A stretch of DNA of 64,000 bases, taken from positions 992,001-1,056,000 of the forward strand of contig NZ_NQMO01000002.1 of assembly GCF_002257645.1 (NCBI RefSeq), given 5' to 3'. Below the pieces are notes generated by a model. The model saw only the letters and a list, made by a program, of their open reading frames with translations, was not told the DNA's origin and did not search any database. This DNA is from Paenibacillus sp. XY044 (GTDB lineage Bacteria > Bacillota > Bacilli > Paenibacillales > Paenibacillaceae). The translations under genes and the position numbers were made by a program. Of the stretch, positions 63,382 through 64,000 are shown one piece after another (positions within the stretch are counted from its first letter, which is position 1; each line of letters begins with the position of its first letter).

Positions 63382-64000
63382 ATGAAAAAGATGAAAATTG
63401 CATTAATCGGAGCAGGAAGCGTCTCGTTCGCTCTGGGAGCGTTGCAGGATATCGTGCTGTCTCCGCGGCTCAAACATGAAGTAGAGCTCGAAATCGCACT
63501 CATGGATATTAACGAGGACAACGTCAGCCGGACTTATCGATATGCGAAGGAAATGTTTGATTCATTTTCCCATCCGGCTTCGATCTGGCAGACGACGAAT
63601 CTGGAGCAAGCGCTGCAGGACGCCGACTTCGCCATTGTTGCGATCGAGGTTGATCGTTACTTCTACTGGTCCCAGGATTTCCACATTCCACGCCGCTACG
63701 GCAGCAAGCAAATCTATGGGGAGAACGGCGGGCCTGGATCGATGTTCCATACGCTCCGCAATCTTGGGCCAATGCTCGAAATTGCCCGGACGATGGAAAA
63801 AGTATGCCCGGACGCCTGGTTCATTAACTACACGAATCCGGAAGCAAAATTGGTGGAGGCCATTTCCAAGTTGACTTCCATTAAGATTGTGGGCCTCTGT
63901 CACGGTTTGGACATGGGCATTCATCAATTAGGCGAGTTTCTGGAGCGAAAAACGGAAGAAATCGGCATCGAAGGCGGCGGCTTAAACCACTTCGGCTTCT
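63382..64000 (+). CDS. GH4 NAD-dependent glycosidase (3' cut by window)
   Basis: The ATG at 63382 follows AAAGGAG by about 11 bases; 206 residues are visible before the window ends. This is a family 4 glycosidase, which uses NAD and a divalent metal for redox-assisted hydrolysis. The Rossmann start is IALIGAGSVSFALGALQDI. YGENGGPGSMFHTLRN, INYTNPEAKL and the metal ligand Cys173 in GLCHGLDMG follow, and GLNHFGF is the last motif seen. The subgroup looks closer to alpha-galactosidase/LplD-like alpha-glycosidases than to 6-phospho-beta-glucosidases. Acting in the cytoplasm, it would cleave the sugar imported by this operon. Confidence 0.88.
   Translation, partial: MKKMKIALIGAGSVSFALGALQDIVLSPRLKHEVELEIALMDINEDNVSRTYRYAKEMFDSFSHPASIWQTTNLEQALQDADFAIVAIEVDRYFYWSQDFHIPRRYGSKQIYGENGGPGSMFHTLRNLGPMLEIARTMEKVCPDAWFINYTNPEAKLVEAISKLTSIKIVGLCHGLDMGIHQLGEFLERKTEEIGIEGGGLNHFGF

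Overview
The window reads as chromosomal DNA of an aerobic, spore-forming Firmicute, most likely Paenibacillus or a close relative. The evidence is the set of Bacillales families (YqhG/YqhH, YqzE, CwlD-type amidase, YkvI, RelQ, the short acidic ferredoxin), strong AAAGGAGG-type ribosome binding sites, frequent GTG and TTG starts, and a taste for large secreted carbohydrate-active proteins and ATPase-less sugar importers. No rRNA genes, prophage, transposase gene or CRISPR array were seen.

Bases 1-30.8 kb are core genome, mostly housekeeping genes in one- to three-gene units: a DUF294/exonuclease pair, a JAMM protease, a TlpA-type thioredoxin, citramalate synthase, DNA polymerase IV, ferredoxin, an L,D-transpeptidase, pyrD-relQ, two RsmF-like RNA methyltransferases around an RsuA-type pseudouridine synthase, a diguanylate cyclase, a glycosyltransferase, YkvI, DedA, xpt, tRNA-Leu(CAG), a deacetylase/CwlD pair, yqzE, yqhH-yqhG and the B12-dependent ribonucleotide reductase nrdJ. 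nrdJ has a clear pair of NrdR boxes and a long, structured leader.

Bases 30.9-56.2 kb look like an accessory carbohydrate island inserted just downstream of nrdJ. It is bracketed by a diverged direct repeat: the nrdJ-type terminator plus the 3' end of a lipoprotein gene. The lipoprotein gene is complete on the right and only a fragment on the left. Inside are a DeoR regulator, a membrane-bound AraC regulator, an LplB/LplC/LplA-type importer without its own ATPase, a GH42 beta-galactosidase, a mutarotase-like protein and two very large secreted multidomain proteins. A second operon holds a class I aldolase, a Gfo/Idh/MocA dehydrogenase, a PfkB kinase and a D-lyxose-isomerase-like cupin. The edges carry complementary wreckage: isomerase fragment plus intact DeoR on the left, intact isomerase plus DeoR fragment on the right.

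Bases 57-64 kb hold a second sugar locus: a ROK repressor, a paralogous ROK kinase, NagB, a solute-binding lipoprotein, two permeases and the start of a GH4 NAD-dependent glycosidase. It has a strong promoter and a long inverted-repeat operator. Together the two loci suggest extracellular attack on a complex polysaccharide, import of oligosaccharides through a shared ATPase encoded elsewhere, and intracellular breakdown to ketose and amino-sugar phosphates. The actual substrates cannot be read from the sequence.
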